Under the pieces are notes generated by a model that made no database searches, was not told the origin of the DNA, and saw nothing but the letters and a program-made list of their open reading frames with translations. This document shows positions 1-11,929 of a stretch of 64,000 nt of DNA, piece by piece. This DNA comes from Spinacia oleracea (taxonomy: Eukaryota; Streptophyta; Magnoliopsida; Caryophyllales; Amaranthaceae): the NCBI RefSeq assembly GCF_020520425.1, contig NC_079492.1:116781157-116845156 (forward strand), given 5' to 3'. The first letter of the stretch is position 1. The number at the start of each line of letters is the position of its first letter. Both the position numbers and the translations under genes were made by a program.

Positions 1-1125
1 TTCTTTTTTTGTAGGACATTAATGGTCGATCTCTACTATGTGTTCTAGCTCTTTTCTTTCGCATCTAAAGAGGCATATCCCTCGGCAAGCCTCGTTCGGC
101 TCCGATCTCTGTTGAGCTGATCTCTTCACGGCGGTTTAACCTCGATGACCTCAGATGCAAAGCTTTGCTGGGCACAGACCTCGGCTGCTCGGCACAGACC
201 TCGGCTGCTCGGCACAGACCTCGACGGTCAACCTCGGTGGTCAATGCTCGACACTGAGTTTCAGTAATGAGCTTCGGCCATAAGTTTCAGCAATGAGCTT
301 CGGCCATGAGATTCGGCTATGAGCTTCGCCGCTTCTGGAGCTACTATGCTTGGCCCTGCTCTTCGGCACCGACCTTGGCGCTGAGCTCGACACTGGCTTT
401 TTCGGCAAGAACCTCGGGAGGTGGCTACGTTCGGCCCTGAGCTCCAACAATGAGCTTCGAGAGCTGCTTGGTTAGGTCCTCGGGTCGGACTTCGGGAGCA
501 ATGCAGACTTTCGGGAAGAAGCTTTTAACTACTTCGAAGGTCTTCGGGAGCAAAGTGCTCTAGCTCCTTCAGCTCCGAAGTTGGAGAAAAATTCCGGTCT
601 TGGCAAGCTCAATACTGAGATTTTTTTAATTTGCTCTTTCGGCTCCGATGTCGCAGCTTGGATTCCCAAATAGGTGCTGCCACCTTCGGCTCCATATCTA
701 CCACTCAAAATGATGAGGCGAGATGTAGAATGTTGAAGCTTTGTAGTCTTATACTTCCTTTTTCAGAGGATCAAGCTAAGTATAATTACTCAATTGATTA
801 TACTCGATTTTCTTTTTTGAGTGAATTAAGCAAAGTTACTGTGCGTACTTTGCGGTCCACTAGCTCCAATATAGTAGCCATTTATTATTTGTGAGCCAAA
901 TAATACAAGTTTTATGCTCCAGAAGCATTAATGTGTGGCTTTGGCCAATCTAAGATCCAACTTAGCTTGTTCCCTTTGAGATGGGATACACGAAATAGTT
1001 AGATTTTGGCCAAACATATTGGTTTTTTTTTCTTTTCTTACCCATTTTTGTGGTTGAACACAACAGTCATGAAAGAGTGTATATTTATGGGTTATTGTAC
1101 TATCTCCCCACAGACGGCGCCAAAT
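1..1125 (-). mobile_element. Internal leader of a Ty3/gypsy-type element, cut by the window edge
   Basis: This is the stretch just inside a 5' LTR on the minus strand. Read on that strand, the LTR end is followed at once by TTGGCGCCGTCTGTGGGG (about 1106-1123), the primer-binding-site type common in plant gypsy elements. The rest is a non-coding leader. It contains three ~20-bp units of CTCGGCACAGACCTCGG type at about 171-230 and many GAGCTTCGGC-like words at 270-460. I see no gag or pol reading frame, so the coding part, if any, lies beyond base 1. The short open frames here look random. Confidence 0.7.
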
Positions 1126-1452
1126 TGTTTCGGGTTGAAACGATGGTAGGAGCGTTCTTGGTATCTTGAGTTCCGGTCACGTACGGTGCCTGCAAGATGA
1201 ACTCCCGGCCAGGGGGGTCCCCGAGGCGGAGCCTCCGACGCTCAAGTCAGTACAATTGATGTATAAAATGAGAGTATTTTGGAGAGAGAGAGGGTGGCTT
1301 CTCTAGGATTAGAGATGACCATTTAACCTTGCCCCTTGAGGGGTATATATAGTGCTTTGTTGGTCCTTTGAGGCCTTGTAAGTGATATTGGGCTTGAGTG
1401 GATTTTATTGGCCTTTGGGTTAAAATGGTGTGCCCATTTTAACACCCCAACA
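1126..1452 (-). repeat. 5' LTR of the minus-strand gypsy element
   Basis: On the minus strand the LTR starts TGTTGGGGTG at 1452 and ends CCCGAAACA at 1126, giving the usual TG...CA ends. A TATA-like GTATATATAG lies at about 1343-1352. The words GCGTCGGAGGCTCCGCCTCG and ATCTTGCAG near its inner end recur in the solo LTR at 38592-38993, so the two belong to related families. The outer flank CTAGC (1453-1457) should be the target duplication, but the partner copy lies outside the window. Confidence 0.8.
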
Positions 1453-1976
1453 CTAGCTATATTTGAAATAAATCATTGCCTAATATTTCTTTAAAAAAAC
1501 GTAATGAGTAACTTTTATACTCACTCTACAATTGTTTATTATTTTATAATTTTATATGGACTTACATAAATCATAAATAATTCCACTTTGGTACATAACT
1601 TTTACACTCACTTGCTTCTTTTTCTATTTCTTTATTATCAACTACCACACTTGCATCATTACTATAGCTAATTCAATTATTTTTGTTAATACGTACTTGT
1701 GTCGGTCAATATTTAGTCCCTAAAAAATACAGAGGGAGTACCAAAAATGGAATTGTAATTCTTAAAAAGGTACGGCCGGAAGTAGTAATTGCAACTCCTA
1801 AAAGAATACAGAGGGGGTGTTTTCTACTCGTATTTTTCATCCGAGTAAAACTTAATTACCAAACTATCGTTCACGTAGCATCGAAAAAGCTTATTCAAAA
1901 AAAATCAAGAGAAAAATCATCTGGTTATAAGTACGTGCTTACCTCAAATAGGTTTTTACTATATATATGACGTATA
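1453..1976. other. Intergenic, no gene recognised
   Basis: AT-rich sequence between the gypsy LTR and a MITE. A 95-codon open frame at 1683-1970 has no domain I recognise, and I treat it as chance. Confidence 0.6.
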
Positions 1977-2239
1977 TTTCCTCCGTTCCACAAATATCAC
2001 ACCATGTTGACTTTTACACTATTTACGTTGTGTCTTTGCCTATCTTTTGTAATATATACGTAAAAAAAAATATGTAATCATGCATGTAGGATCTTATTAG
2101 ATTCATATCGATATAAATACTTTCTAAATATCAATTTTTTGTCATTTTTACTTATGCCTAATTCGAGATATAAGGAGTCACAGTCATATGTTAGGGAGCG
2201 GGAAGTCAACATGGTGCAATATTTAAGGAACGGTGGAAG
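1977..2239. mobile_element. Stowaway-type MITE
   Basis: Imperfect terminal inverted repeats begin TTTCCTCCGTTCC on the left and, on the other strand, CTTCCACCGTTCC on the right. The similarity continues inward through CACCATGTTGACTT. The element is bordered by TA on both sides (1975-1976, 2240-2241). The ends and TA duplication fit the Tc1/mariner-derived Stowaway class. It has no coding capacity. Confidence 0.75.
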
Positions 2240-2241
2240 TA

Positions 2242-2856
2242 TAATTCTTTATTAAAAAGAATAAAGCTGGCATCCCAGATAAAAAATTTACTACTGTGAA
2301 AACGCATTCTACGATACTGGTTCTGTAGCCAAACCAGTATCTGAAACATCGGTTTTGCTAGGCAAAACTGATGTTAGCAAAACCGATGTTTCGGATGATG
2401 GTTTCCTCTGGAAGTTTTTGTTTTAAAAAAAATGTTCAATAAACTTATTTGATCCTACATGGACGGTATTTAAGTTTCATTCCAATGCAAAATAAAAAAC
2501 ATATTTTAAAAGAACCATACTTTCATCGACGGTTCCTTAAAAGTTCCCGCGGGCGCTCTAGGAAATTTAATTAATACTACATACGAAATATATAATTAAA
2601 GGGGTAATATTTTTCAGGTAGCTTACTATGTTTTGTATTTAAAAAAATAATAGTTGATTAAACTCTTGGGATGGTATCCAAAAGGCCAAGATCCCGTTCT
2701 ACGTACATAATTTTTCTTGGTGGTTCTTTCTATGAACGCTTAAAAAAACTATTTCAGTACATTAGATATTCCTAAGATTGTGTGATACTTTATAGACTCA
2801 TATATGGGTTTATGGCCTTATAGGAGGGTTTTGGGATATAAATGAAAATCAATGAA
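2242..2856. other. Intergenic with a hairpin cluster, possible eroded CACTA end
   Basis: At about 2290-2400 there are nested inverted repeats: GATACTGGTT against AACCAGTATC, and AAACATCGGTTTTGCT against AGCAAAACCGATGTTT. They follow TACTACTGTGAAAACGC, which resembles a degenerate CACTA terminus. No second end was found. No gene is visible. Confidence 0.3.
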
Positions 2857-3463
2857 TCTATACTAATATATTAAAAGACGTTGAGAAAAAGTCTATGTGC
2901 CACGTAGTACTCTTCCCATTCACCACATTAGTGACTCACCAAATTATATGTTCGATCCAGACCTCAAGTGTGGAAGATAGTTCTCATTACTATCTAAACC
3001 AACCACCAATTGTGGTTTATCTATTCACATCAATTTATAAATGAATGTTAACATGAAATCTAACAACCTAAATTATTATGTGACTTTTTATTTTCTATTG
3101 ACTATTTTGGAAAAATAAAATTATTAAATAATTAGGAGAAACATGAATAAACATGATATCATAACTATCATAAGCATCAACTAAATAAATGTCTTTCATG
3201 GCTGCATATATCTAATTTGGTGTTTAGTAATTTAAATCATTTAGTTCCACTAGAAAACAAATTACACAAATTGTAAGATATATGGTATAATTGAAAAATT
3301 ATTTCCCATGATAAACGACATAGTGTGTTTGTGTAATAGACGAACTTGATAGATGTTTTTCACTATATAGTATACATGTATTTTATCAAATATCGAGCTC
3401 AAGAAAAATTTAAAATTTTAACTATTCAATAGCAATCGGGGCATCGCCCGGGCCACACACTAA
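2857..3463 (+). mobile_element. Non-autonomous Helitron
   Basis: The 607-bp unit begins TCTATACTAATATATTAAAA and ends in CTAA, preceded by the GC-rich hairpin CGGGGCATCGCCCGGG (about 3437-3452). It sits between an A (2856) and a T (3464). These are the hallmarks of plant Helitrons: 5' TC, 3' CTRR, a hairpin about 10 bases before the end, insertion at A/T and no target duplication. It is too short for a Rep/helicase gene. Confidence 0.85.
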
Positions 3464-3737
3464 TTTGTGACCTAATTTTGGTTGAAATTTTTTATCGAAA
3501 TTTTAACTAACTTCTACCTGTGATTTACTTCGACCTAAACCATACATGGGCTTAAGAATATCACGAATTGAAGTTCCTTCAAGACGATGATTATTTTGAA
3601 CAGAACCCATAATCAATCAACACATACTTGTTCTAACCTGATTCGACACAACCCAAATCCAAAATTTAGTCTGACACAAATTTCACAAAAACGGATACTG
3701 ATATATATCAGAGATTATAGACTACTTGACTTGATTC
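3464..3737. other. Short intergenic spacer
   Basis: No gene or repeat structure is recognised. Its last five bases, GATTC (3733-3737), are the left target duplication of the outermost copia element. Confidence 0.6.
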
Positions 3738-3893
3738 TGATAGATAGAAATCTACTAGGATTTAATCTTTTAAGATATTTGATGTATATTAGACTTTAAA
3801 TCATATTAGTGTTCCTAATTCTATTAGGACTAATATTGTAATCCCTATATATTTGATTAATAGAATACACTCTAATTCTCACACAATCTAGCA
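3738..3893 (+). repeat. 5' LTR of the outermost copia element
   Basis: 156 bp from TGATAGATAG to CAATCTAGCA, matching the 166-bp copy at 31737-31902 with scattered substitutions. The main length difference is an extra ~10 bases (AAAGGAGTTT) near the end of the right copy. A TATATATTTGAT segment is present in both. Confidence 0.9.
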
Positions 3894-4130
3894 CGGTATC
3901 AGAGCTTAGGTTGTAAAAGTTAGCTTCCACAAATTTCTTAATTTTTAATTTGTCTGATCTTGGTCATCCTAGTGTTAAGCCCCACATAGCTTCCGCCTAC
4001 CTTAGTCTCACAAATTAAACATTAGTGCATTTATTGGTTTTCTAGTTCTTGCGCCACCTTGGTCTCACAATTAGTTCTTTTATTTATTTTTTGTTCTTAG
4101 GAAAAGTAGTATTATATCCCAACACACATT

Positions 4131-4897
4131 ATGAGCAAGGACGGCGAGATTCATCCTCCCCCGATTTCATAATTTCACCCGGCATTAGGAGTTAACAATA
4201 TCGAGAACACTATCCCTCCTATTCTTGATCGTGAAAAGGTATGATATTCCAATTGGGTTAAATTATTTGAATGTCGTGCTCATACTTTTAATGTTCTAGA
4301 TCACATAGATCAAAATACTCCTAAATTTACAGATATATCAGAACCCTTGTGGAAGCGTTTATATTTGATTGTGAAACAATGGATTTATGGGACAATATCT
4401 AATGACTTATTACAAACAATCCTCCGCCGCGGGGATACGACACAACAAATCTAGAACAAACTTAAGGGAATTTTTCAAGATAACAAAAACACCCGGGCAG
4501 TGTATCTTGAGAATCAATTCACTGCTTTACATTTGAATAATTTTTCTGATGTTAATTCTTATTGTAATCACTTGAATGTTTTGGCAGATCAATTGGCTAA
4601 TGTTGATCAACCGATAACGAAACAAAAATTAGTCTTACGTCTTGTTGCAGGTCTTGAACACTAATTTTGACACTGTGGCAACCATGATTCAACAAACAGA
4701 TCGAAATCGTCTCCTTGCCAGAGAAGAAAGGCGTTCCCATGACACTAGAGGCTCAAACGCCGCTTTTTTTGCTCAACCACCACAACCGGTGGCTGCCCAA
4801 CCCAACCACCAGCTTGCCCAGCCACCTCGCAACTTGGGCGGTGGCGGCAAGGGTGGTGGTGGGCGGGGCCGTGGCCGTGGCAGAGGAAGGGGAAGAG
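4131..4897 (+). pseudogene. Decayed copia gag, 5' half interrupted by a retrotransposon
   Basis: Gag nucleocapsid-type polyprotein of the outermost copia element. The frame from ATG 4131 reads as a copia gag (for example LFECRAHTFNVLDHID and LWKRLYLIVKQWI), but in-frame stops appear within the first 40 codons and again later. The 3' part encodes a Gly/Arg run (GRGRGRGRGRG) before reading is cut at 4897, where the AAGAG target site and the LTR of the next element begin. The rest of the internal region resumes at 28030 with Asn/Pro/Gln-rich sequence. It cannot make a full Gag. Confidence 0.8.
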
Positions 4898-6295
4898 TGA
4901 AGGAAATAGTGCCCTTGGTCCAAGTATGCATATAATATTAAGTCTAATAAATGCGGTTCAGTATTAATTAACAAGTTAATAATTCAGTAAGATCAAGTGA
5001 GCTGAATGCCTAGCTAGAGGCCGCTTCAGTTCAAGTGGAATTAATTATATTAATCCACAACTTACTCTTGACTGAACCCGTAGGGTCACACAAATAGTAC
5101 GTAAACGGATCAAGTATTTGATGGCATTAAATACTCCATCTTTGGATATTCGGAATCGACGGATCTTGGTTTCAGTGGAAGCTGAGATCGTCACAAGCAA
5201 GAAATGAATACTCCGGAAACGATGATATTACCGGAAACGGAAATATGGATCGTATCGGAAATATAAATATTATCCAAGTCGTAAATGTTGCCGGAAACGG
5301 AAACATGGTACGTATCGGAAAATATTAATGGAAATGGAAATATTGCCGGAATCGGAAATATTGCCGGAAACGGAAATATTGTCAGAATCGGAAATATTAT
5401 CGGAATCGGAAAATAATTCCGGAAACGGAAATATTAAATATTTGTTCGAAACGCAAATTAATTCCGGAATCGGAAATATTAAATATTGTTCGTATCGGAA
5501 ATGATTTCCGGAATCGGAAATTTAATCGGAAGCGTATCGTACGAATTAGCATCGGACGAGGCTCGCTAGACGAAGGCCCAGCACGAAGCCAGGCCATCGC
5601 CCAACAAGCCATACGCATCACCAACACACGCCAAGCCTCGACCAGGCCCAGCGCAAGGCCAGGCCCAGCCAAGGCCTTGGGCGCGCGCGCGGACACAGGT
5701 AGCAGCATGGGCCGAGCGCTGTGCGCTCAACGTGGGCCGCAAGGCCTGCACGAGTGTGCGGTGCTCGTGCGATGCTCGTGTACGTGCTATACGAATCCTA
5801 AAGCTATCAGGATTCGGTATATGATTAAATTCCTAATCCTAAAAGGATAAATTAATTAAATAAGAGTTCTACTAGGATTCTAGTTTAATTAATTCGTATC
5901 TTAGTAGGATTCCAGTTCCTTTTCCAAACCTCTATAAATAGGTGCCTAGGGTCATAATTTATAGACACAATTGAAGTATTCTAAAGGTAAGATTTTGAAG
6001 AAAAATCAGCCATACACTTGCACCTAAATAGCCGAAATTCCTAAGCAACCTTAAGGGCGATTCTAGTTGGTTAAGCTTAAGGCGGATCCGGACGTGCTGT
6101 GGACTATCTACGGAGGGACGACACTTGGAGTCCTAAAGACTTGTTCTTGTTCGGTTCGGGCGCAGCTAGGGAGGGCACGCAACAAAGTGTATGCATCTAA
6201 ACTATGCTAAAGGATTATGTGTAAATAATATGCTTTCCTGGCTTTATGGTTTTTCCGCATGATTTATGTTTTGTCATATGAATCATAACCTAACA
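4898..6295 (+). repeat. 5' LTR of Copia-1
   Basis: 1398 bp, TGAAGGAAAT...CCTAACA. About 5210-5540 is built of repeated CGGAAACGGAAATATT-like words. A GC-rich tract follows (5560-5790). A TATA box CTATAAATA is at 5932-5940. The same layout is seen in the LTRs at 26638, 47670 and 56597. Antisense open frames in the GC-rich tract are composition artefacts. Confidence 0.93.
5932..5940 (+). promoter_or_regulatory. Copia LTR TATA box
   Basis: CTATAAATA, conserved with its surroundings in all four long LTRs (27661, 48671 and about 57580). Transcription would start a few dozen bases downstream, near the GGTGCCTAGGGTC segment. This is an inference from position and conservation. Confidence 0.6.
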
Positions 6296-8437
6296 GTGGT
6301 ATCAGAGCCTCTTATTATTTTCATAATCTAAATTGCATGAACATGGTTAAATTTTACAAATTTGCAAAGAATTAAAGGGGTGATTAATTTTCGTAATTAA
6401 TTGCAAATTGCGTTTATTTAATTATATGTACGCAGTTTTTCGGCAGTTTCTTCGTTACTCATCCAAATCGAGTGATTTTTGTGTCAATTCCGCATGTAAA
6501 AGCCATTATAAAATTTTGACAAAAATAGTCTTTTTCGGCCGAACCCATAATTCCCAAATTCGAAGCCTAACTATGACTTTTCGGAGGTTTTAGTTTTTCG
6601 AACGCAAAAGTTTGTAAATTTAAGATGTAAAATTAAGTATTTGCGATTCTTGTTGATAAATCTTAAGTTTTTGATTGACCTACTGTATATGTTTAACAAT
6701 TATGAATGCATAGACTTGTTAATTATACAACCTAATTTGTAATTATGATTAATTTGTTGAAATTCGAATAATTTAGAATTGATTTGTTTTTCATAATTAA
6801 TTAATAATTTAATTACGTATCCATGATTAAAATCCACCATAAAAATTGTTAATTTATGTTAAAATTTTAATTTTTATGACCTAGATTTGAATCCATGTTA
6901 ATCGGAAATTAATTGATTAATAAATTTTCGATTTTTCGCCCTAAAATTATGAAATTAATATGTTTTATTAATTTGTCATTCATTTTAAATTAAAAATTTT
7001 AAATTTTTATGAATATGCCCATAAATGTTGCACGCACAAAGCAATGGAAGCTACGTGTTACACTTAAGGGGTGTTGTATAGTGCGGGCACGAGACGACGA
7101 GCAAGGGAGCTCGTCGCCCGTGCGGTACGAATGCAGCGAGCAACGAGCGTGGCATGCGCAAGGCTGTGCGCCTAAGGGGCGTGTGCTACGCGTGTGGGCG
7201 ATGGGGCAACGGGCGAGCAAGTGCAGCGAGCAAGGCAAGCACGCGTGGGCAGCGATGGAAGCTGCGCCACACATGCGTTGCCTCGCTCAGCAGCACGCCA
7301 AGGCAGTAGCCAAGGCAGCGACAAGCGCAGCACAACGTGCATGCGGGCAGCGTTGGCTGGCCTGTCCAGCGAGTGTTGCCCAGCAGCGCGCCAAGGCGAT
7401 GGGCGAGTGGGCTGCGCGCAAGCGTGGCTCGCTGGGCCTGACGCATTGGTGCGTTGTTGCTTGGGCTTTGCGGTACGATCAATCGAGTGACAAGGGGTTT
7501 GTTGCTTGTTGGACTTGACGAGGTAGGGGCGCAAGCCCATGGCCTTGTCTTGACCCGATTGGTTCGTTTTAAATTTTAATTTGAATTTTTCAGTTCGGAA
7601 ATGATTTTAATTAACGTTAAAATTAATAATTTAAATTGTTTTCTCGGGATTTAATTTTGATTATTATAATTATTATAAATTTTAATTTATACTAATTATT
7701 TTACTAAAATTAAACCTTGAATTAATTTAAATTCGTTTAATTCAACTGAAATAAATTAAATCAATGGATTCGATTATAATTTTATATGAGCTTTAAATTT
7801 TAATTAAACTTGTATGTTTCCGGTTAGACTAGAAATACATTTTTATGTTTAAAATTAGTAAAGCATATAAAGTTATTGGTTTAAGTGGGAGCATTTTAGT
7901 CATAAACTCTTGATTAGGTCTACAAATCCTTTAAGGTTAAACAACTTGATTAGAATTAATAAGGACTGAATAATTGGTAGATTATTGGTGCCCTTAATTA
8001 ATTGCTGCAAATATTTATGTGATGCATACAATGTGTTTTAACTAACCAATTATGTGGGCCATTCATGATAATGAATGGTATATATTGTATATGTACTGTT
8101 TTGCAGGTTATGAAGTGACTAGTATGGCCCAAATAGGATAGAAAATATGGTCTACGTACCATTAATTTGAATGTAATTGGTCTAAAGCACCAAATTTGTT
8201 TTTCAATTCAAATATGGTCTGCGTACCATCAAATAGTTGTAATTAGTTTAATTATAGCTTATCCTATTTGAAGAAAATGGCGCCTCCCACGGTGAAATTC
8301 AAGACGAAGTTTCTAATCCATTTTCAAGACGGACTTTGAAGTTGAAGCTTCAAGATGAAGTCGGGCCATACTAGATCACAATTATCTTATGCATTCTTTA
8401 AGTTATTTATTGCTTTTAAATATGTCTTAAATATGCA
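6296..8437 (+). other. Copia-1 leader with PBS and a GC-rich island
   Basis: The leader begins with the PBS TGGTATCAGAGCC (6297-6309), complementary in type to the 3' end of plant initiator tRNA-Met. It stays AT-rich until about 7010. A sharply GC-rich segment runs from about 7070 to 7540 and gives long overlapping open frames on both strands. AT-rich sequence then resumes. The same organisation lies at 49034-51150 in Copia-2. I do not call the Ala/Arg-rich frame at 7009-7518 a gene, because the frames occur on both strands at once and match no family I know. Confidence 0.7.
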
Positions 8438-9952
8438 CACTAGTAGAAAAAACCCCTGTTGCAGCCCCCTTGTTGCAGCGTACATGTATAAATACGCTTC
8501 AACAACCAGTCGGTCAACGCGGGTCAAACCCTTTAAAGGGTTATCGCAGCGTACATTTTAGTTGTTCGCAGCAAATGTGTTTGTTGCAGCGTACAAAATA
8601 AAAGCCCGCAGCAACAACCCGACTTTATTGCAGCGTACATGTTATTGCCCGCTGCAACAAGTCCGCGTTTCAAAATTTTTTACTTTCCTATGCAACAAAC
8701 CGCGCTCAAACGAGCGGTCTCAAACGTACGTTGTTCTTTCTCTGCTCCAAGATTTTTCCCTTAAACAAATATCCAAACAAACCGTCGAACTCAGCCGTCG
8801 AACTCAGCCCTGCGTCGCCGTCGAACTCAGCCCTACGTCGCCGTCGAACCCAAGCGTTGCTCAGCCCTGCGTCGCTGTCTTCGCCGGTGTGTGGTGTTCT
8901 CGCCTCATCTCCCCCATCCCGTTCAATTCTCGCGCGGCCTGTCACTGAAAGGTTATATTCTTGCACTAGTAGAAAAAACCCATGTTGCAACCCCCTTGTT
9001 GCAGCGTACATGTAATAATACGCTTCAACAACCAGTAGGTCAACGCGGGTCAAACTTTATAAAGGGTTGTTGCAGCGTACAAATTAATTGCCCGCAGCAA
9101 GAGAGTTTTTTGCAGCGTACAAAGTAAAAGCCCCCTGCAATAGCCCATTTATTTTGCAGCGTACAGATAAAAGCCCGCTGCAATAAAAAAATTTCGCTGC
9201 AAAGCTAATTAAGAAAAACATTTCGGATCTCAAACCTAAGGACGCTCATACTCCCTCTTCTTCCCTCAGCTTTCCCTGCGTACTCTCTCACCTCCTCATT
9301 CTTCTTCTTCTTCATCTGCTCTCTTTCTCTCTCCTAAATCCCTTTTTTCTCCGCCATATTCCCCCAATTCTGAGGTCGTTTTCGTGAATTCTCCCCCGTT
9401 TTCTCGCCGCGGTTTCTTCCCCAGGTAACTCCCATTTCGACGCTTTTTTCTGAATCCCCCCTTTTTTGTTCTAAGTTTTCTCTAATTCGTGGTTTTTTTG
9501 GGTTTTTTGCAAGTAATTGTTGAAATTGGGTGACAATTCGTCTTGGTTTTTGTGAAAATGTGCTCGACTCTTTCTCTCCAAGCATCTGGCCTTCGACCTC
9601 AGCCTTCGAACTCAGCCGCCTTCGAAATTGAGGAGGTATAGTTTTCTAACTTTTTGTATTTGTTTTTCCCTAATTTCGTATTTTTAGGGTTTTCTTTCAG
9701 TCAATTCTTGATTTTTCCCCTAATTTCGTATTTTTAGGGTTTGATAATATAAATTATTCTTATTCTTATTTTTTGTGTTACTTGATCTTTTGGTGATACC
9801 ACATTACAACTATTTGAGCCACGCATCTCAAAAATATACGTTGGTAAAAATACTTCTCTGCGATAATGATTATGTTGAAACTACTGTTGATTTGAATCTT
9901 TAAGTTTTAAGCATGTCCCTTTTATGTTAGTTTATTTTTAATGACTTCGCAG

Positions 9953-11685
9953 TGAGTCTGTACTTCAGCCCCTCAACCAGTTGCCTCCTCCAAATGTCAA
10001 ACGGGAGCTTATAATGCTTTCTTTACCGGCAATAGCTAGCCAGGCCATTGATCCTATGGCTCAGCTGATGGAGACAGCTTATATTGGCAGTTTAGGTTGA
10101 AATCTTATTCTTTATTTTGAATTTAAAAAAAACTTTGTTTTCTCTTATTTTGTGTGTGTCAATGATCTCACTTTGTTTTCATTATGTGTGCAGGTCCTGT
10201 ACAGCTGGCATCCGCTGGTGTTTCTATGTCTATCTTTAATATCATTTCAAAGCTATTCAACATACCACTTCTTAGTGTTGCTACTTCTTTCGTAGCTGAA
10301 GATTTAGCAAAGTCTTCTTCAGGTAAAATATTCTGAATGTTGTCATTCTGGTCATAATCTTTGCCATTGAACTATTGTATTACTTGATTATCATGTATTT
10401 TGTTTGCACCTTCTAGATGGCGATGAAAAAAATGAAAGAAAACAGTTATCATCAGTTTCGACAGCGTTATTTCTCGCTCTAGGCATTGGCATCATTGAGG
10501 CGCTAGCTTTACTTTTGGGAGCTGGATCATTCCTCAGGTTAATGGGTGTCTCAGCAGTAAGTTCTAAATAGTTAAATGGTTATTGAGATTTTGTTTCCAT
10601 GACGAATTCAGTAGTGAAACTCGTGAAGTTGACCAACGAGCCCTTTGTTATCCCTGCTGGTCATGATCAAATTTATTCTTAGTACATTGATTACGTATTG
10701 CATACTGGCGTTATTTAATGTTCAACTGCAATTGCCTTGCAGGATTCTCCTATGCGAGTACAAGCAGAGAAGTTTCTGTCACTTAGAGCTCTTAGTGCCC
10801 CCGTTGTTGTACTTTCTCTGGCTCTTCAGGGTGTGCTGAGGGGATTTAAGGACACAAAAACCCCTGTATTCTGTCTAGGCATGTTTTCAAGCCTCAACAT
10901 TGCATTTGTACTTTTTTTTTTATCCCCTGGTTACTCTATTTTAATTGTTATAATTTATTTCTGTTTATTTTTAGTCTCTATTTCTTAATTTCCTTCTTTT
11001 TGACTTTTTATGTCTGTACATTGATGATCTGCATGCAGGTGTTGCCAATCTTGCAGCTGTTTTTCTGTTCCCGCTTTTCATAAATTATTTTCAGATGGGT
11101 GTCACTGGAGCAGCCACTGCCACTGTTGTGTCTCAGTATGCACTTTCTTCCTGAAGTCTGTTAGTCGGCTTTCTTTTAACTATATTGGTAATCATGCTGC
11201 TTGTTTGTGCTCCAGATACATAGGTAGCTTCTTGATGATTTGGTTTCTTAGCAAGAGAGTAATATTATTACCTCCAAAATTTGGAGATCTGAAGTTTGGG
11301 GTCTATTTAAAATCTGGTGAGTGTTAGAGAAATGTTTATGGTTATTTTCTGTTTTTGATTCTTTATCCAACACATTGATTTTAATAACCTTCTACTTAAT
11401 AATCACCATTACAAACTTCTTAAATTAGTCTGCTTAAGTGGCCATTGTTTGTACCTACTTAAAGTGTTACTCGTACATGTTTGGATTGCCGTCTGTTTCC
11501 TTATGTTTACCTTTTTTCCAGGTGGATTTCTGATTGGAAGAACTGTGGCTGTTTTGATAACTATGACGATTGGGACCTCGATGGTTGCTCGTCAAGGTCC
11601 TCTAGCTATGGCTGCTCATCAAATCTGTATGCAAGTGTGGTTGGCTGTCTCTCTTTTAACTGATGGATTGGCCGCATCTGGTCAG
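9953..11685 (+). pseudogene. Captured MATE efflux transporter fragment (DTX44/45-like), seven exons
   Basis: MATE proteins are 12-helix antiporters that export organic acids or metabolites. The piece reads in one frame through seven exons: 9953-10095, 10194-10322, 10417-10556, 10743-10878, 11039-11135, 11216-11316 and 11522-11685, about 303 codons without a stop. It starts ESVLQPLNQLPPPNVKREL, passes SLPAIASQAIDPMAQLMETA and GVLRGFKDTKTP, and ends SLLTDGLAASGQ. Spliced phases agree at every junction. Intron four has a GC donor (AG/GCATGT), the others GT. The N-terminus (a plastid transit peptide in DTX44/45-type proteins) and the last helices are missing, and no start codon is joined to it. 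The subfamily call is from recognition of the sequence, not a search. As cargo of a CACTA element it is likely non-functional unless transcribed as a chimera. Confidence 0.85.
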
Positions 11686-11929
11686 GTATGAGCTTTCATC
11701 TAACTAGGAGGTTCGATATCCAGGCTATAGATTTTTCAGGCATCTAGACTACCTCTATTCTACAGTGCTTGTCCATTATGATTTATGATTATCACAAAAG
11801 TTGAAGATTGTGAATAATGTGTGGGTTTTAACCAAAAAGGAAAAGCTTCTTGGATTAATAAGCATTTGTTGTTGTCCAAAGATCCTGATTTGTGAACAAT
11901 AAACCAAATAGGAAAAGCTACATATTTTC

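Noticed and set aside
7009-7540. Long overlapping open frames on both strands (up to 169 codons) in the GC-rich leader of Copia-1, and similar ones at 49744-50332.
   Set aside because: They occur simultaneously in several frames of a GC-rich, repetitive tract, encode low-complexity Ala/Arg/Cys-rich sequence and differ between the two elements. They are best explained by base composition.
9953-11685. Functional MATE transporter gene.
   Set aside because: No start codon exon, no transit peptide and no C-terminal helices; the reading ends in the repeat array and both flanks are CACTA ends.
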